Shown here in pieces: positions 61,425 through 64,000 of a stretch of DNA of 64,000 nt (within the stretch, counting starts at the first letter, position 1; every line of letters begins with the position of its first letter). The position numbers and the translations under genes are program-made. Source of the DNA: Lichenostomus cassidix (Eukaryota; Chordata; Aves; Passeriformes; Meliphagidae). The stretch is from NCBI GenBank assembly GCA_008360975.2, contig CM039182.1, positions 106,010,443 to 106,074,442 on the forward strand, read 5' to 3'. The notes below the pieces were generated by a model. It saw nothing but the letters and a program-made list of their open reading frames with translations. It had not been told where the DNA came from and made no database searches.

Positions 61425-61840
61425 GCAAAGAAAACAAGTCTTATGGGGTACAGGTGAGGGAACTGATAATGTTTAGCCTGGAGAAAAGGAGGCTTAAAGA
61501 CCTTATCACTCTCTACAACAACCTGAAAGGAAGTTGTAGCAAGGTAGGTGTATGTTTCTTCTCTGGAGAAGTAACTGACAGGACAAGAGGAAAGCCTTAA
61601 GTTGTGCCAGGGGAAGTTCATATCGGATATTTGGGAAAAAATCTTCTCCAAAAGGGCTGTCAAACATTGGAACAGGCTGGCCAGAGAAGTGGCATAGTCA
61701 CCATCCCTGGAGGTGTTTATAAGACGTGTAGCTGTGGCACTTAGAAATGTGATATGGCGGAGTTGGCAGTGCTGGGTTAATGGTTGGACTCAACCTTAGA
61801 GGTCTTTCTCAGCCTGAAAGATTCTATGATTTTATGATTT
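61425..61840 (+). mobile_element. CR1 LINE 3' part with octamer tail, plus strand
   Basis: TTATGGGGTACAGGTGAGGG, GTTTAGCCTGGAGAAAAGGA, CACTCTCTACAACAACCTGA and CCATCCCTGGAGGTGTTTAT lead to a GATTCTATGATTTTATGATT tail. Its wording is that of a different CR1 subfamily from the 57.7-kb copy: it has the GGCAGTGCTGGGTTAATGGT segment shared with the tail at 17.9 kb. Confidence 0.95.
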
Positions 61841-64000
61841 CAAGACTTCTGTGCACTGTATATTCCCCCTTCCCTTGCACATTTCTTGAAGAGTTGGACA
61901 CAGCTGTTGTTCAGGCATAACCCCATGAATGCCTAGACATAAGAAAACACAACACCTTGCCTCTGGATGTTGGGTTATTGAGAGTCACGGGAATGACCGG
62001 GAGGGTAAGCGCTGATAAACTCAAACACATCAGGAGCTGGGAAGAACGGCTGATTACAACTGCCTGCACCAGGTCCCAGCAGTAGCAAAGCTGATGCATT
62101 CAGGCAAGGTGATACAGGTCACAGTTGCTGGGGTAGCAAGGGAAAGATAAGAAAGTGAGAAGAGAAAAGCATCTCTGCCTTGCTGCCCAGGCCTGTCGGG
62201 CACATAATCCACATGCATGCATGCAGCCAAGAGAGCCTGGCTGGCCCCAGTGGAGGTGGTCCCTTGACATCCCCGAGGCAGCCCAGGCCATGGCAGAGGA
62301 TCCAACCATCGAGGAGGCAGCTGGGCTTAGCAGGCAAAAAAAAAAAACCTGAAACAAAAACAATAGAGCTGGAGGCAACAGCAGTGGAAGAGGCGGGGGG
62401 AACTGGTCTGAGAGCTGTTTATTCAGAGACACTACCTCTAACCCTTCCACCCTGTCACAAATACAATCTATTTATGTAGGTATATGCATTTTGTAGTAAA
62501 AAGTTATGGAGCTTTAGTGTTTCCTTAACTGTTGTCATCTGTAAATATTAGCAGGCATTTTGTCTTTTGTATATGCACAATTTCATAACAACAGAGTGTG
62601 TCCCAGCTCTGCAAAGCCCTAGTCATCTATTTGCCTAGGGTGAGTAATTTCTTACGGGAGGCAAGAGTATTCAGACTTTCTTAAGTCTGGAGAAACAAGG
62701 AGATTTGGGGGCTTGCTGTGGTAAATGTTCAAAATTTCAAGAAACTCACAACATTTTAATATTCTAATGACCTTCTGAAGATTCTGCTGTTTTGGGGGAG
62801 GGGTTTGTTTGTTTGTTTTTGTTTATTCATTTGAGGTTTACATCATTGTGTAGCCTGATATGATATAATTTGGAATTTAGACCATTTTCTTTGCATCAAA
62901 GAATATCAAACTGGATATGTACGAAGGAGGTAACAGTTTATGCTACCTGTTCAGTACTTTAACGAAATTCTGCTGTATACTGTGCAAGGTTTTTAATCGC
63001 TGAACTATGACATGAAAGGACAGCAGAGGTAATTCCCCCTTTTCTCGCCTTCCCTCTAATCTTCATCACAGGTATCTACAGCAGCATTCCACTTGGAGAC
63101 TGAGAAAACCTTTTATTTGTAGATCTCAGAAAAGATTAAACTGATTTAGAAACCACACACTGCCAAGGTTGTTAAAGGCGTTCAGAGAACATGAACTCTA
63201 GAAATCCACTATAAGGTGGATCTTTAGCACCTCCAGACATATCCAGGAATTTTAGGGTCACAAGTCCAAGCTTGGGCACCTGCAGGTAGACTAAGATCAG
63301 TATTTTTGTGACCTTATTTTTGCATCTAACCCCAAAGTACATTTTAAAGAGTACAGGATACAACTCCACAGCTTTGACCATGACCCTGACTTAATAACAA
63401 TTTGTACACTGGAAAGCATTTGTTCTTAGGCCAAAATTCATCATCTCTGCAGTTATGATGGTACCACTGCCATGCTTTTAGCTGGTTTGCTAGAATTAAG
63501 TCTCCACTTCAGAGAAGAAAAACAAGTTTTAACTGGTTTTGCTGCCAAAGCCAATTTGTTGCTTAACTGAATCCTTGATCCCTTCAGTTGTAAAGTTGCT
63601 TGTGAAAAGATTATTCATTGTCCCTGGTGTGGTGAGTGTACCAACAGCCTTTTCAGAAGCCTCACCATCTTGCTGTCTCGAGGCTCAGATCTTCAAGGCA
63701 GTCAAGCACATGCTTTCCTTCAGGTGAGCACTTAGTCCCCTTAACTTGCTGCTTTCACAGCAGGTTAGAAAAGCGAAGCACCTACTTAAAGGTAGGCATA
63801 CACTTACCTTTCCCCTTCTTTATTACAGCACTCGGAACCAGTGAAGAACTCCAACTGTAGCCAAATTCCTGTTTCTACTAATTCTGAAAACAAGCACAAA
63901 TGTTTACTTAAAATATTAATATGCTTACCATATCTTATCTTTGACATAATTGCTTTAATTAAAGGAATTCATGAAAACTAATGTTGCGCCTATGTGCCGT
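61841..64000. other. Single-copy DNA, no gene recognised
   Basis: It contains A12 at 62336-62347 and a TTTG microsatellite at 62803-62824. Around 62.1-62.35 kb the sequence is GC-richer, with overlapping frames on both strands (up to 116 codons) that show no known domain. Confidence 0.5.
62803..62824. repeat. TTTG microsatellite
   Basis: Consecutive GTTT units after a G-rich run form a simple repeat. Confidence 0.85.

Noticed and set aside
62155..62352. Possible processed retrocopy ending in A12 at 62336-62347
   Set aside because: No poly-A signal sits just before the A-run, no target-site duplication was found and the upstream sequence matches no gene I know.
1..64000. CRISPR arrays, bacterial operons, tRNA or rRNA genes
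   Set aside because: No regular direct repeats with unique spacers, no ribosome-binding sites before frames and no cloverleaf or A/B-box pattern were found. The repeat content is that of a vertebrate nuclear genome.

Overview
The window looks like nuclear DNA from a bird. The evidence is its repeat content: six clear CR1 LINE segments plus one very old large CR1, several ending in the CR1 tail (ATTCTATG-type octamers); two solo LTRs of endogenous retroviruses; old MIR-like SINE pieces; and MITE-like copies of a type I recall from turtles, crocodilians and birds. I see no mammalian L1 or Alu, no operons, no rRNA and no tRNA. The species cannot be named from this.

I find no protein-coding gene I can defend. 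No open frame has a recognisable domain, and the longest unique-sequence frames (about 150-167 codons) are near what chance gives in 64 kb of AT-rich DNA. Most of the window (1-55.9 kb) is AT-rich single-copy sequence, either intergenic or inside a long intron, with scattered repeats: a 60-bp tandem duplication (3.5 kb), a CR1 reverse-transcriptase remnant (3.8 kb), a 525-bp solo LTR on the minus strand (11.2 kb), a CR1 tail (17.9 kb), a 133-bp dispersed duplication (19.0 and 21.6 kb), a decayed CR1 of about 2.6 kb (24.4-27.1 kb), two MIR-like SINEs (27.7 and 33.0 kb), a 261-bp solo LTR (33.6 kb), a hAT-like MITE (38.3 kb), two copies of a 'CCATTGACTTCAA' MITE-like family (40.7 and 55.2 kb) and a CR1 tail (52.1 kb).

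The unusual part is 55.9-61.9 kb. A CpG-rich block (about 55.96-56.46 kb), interrupted by a short AT-only hairpin-forming stretch, holds a perfect match to the RFX X-box consensus and is the best promoter candidate in the window. It runs directly into a GC-rich minisatellite of about 1.27 kb made of 10-11 bp CACAGCCCCG-type units. That array contains a recent higher-order duplication with a period of exactly 288 bp. It abuts a CR1 copy, followed by an oppositely oriented CR1 and, 2.4 kb further on, a third.

Smaller regulatory-looking signals are a perfect MORE-type POU palindrome (31.0 kb), a second octamer-like palindrome (44.3 kb), and splice-like signals bracketing an open 182-nt stretch inside old CR1 sequence (24.6 kb). 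Repeat family assignments rest on remembered consensus sequences; no search was run.
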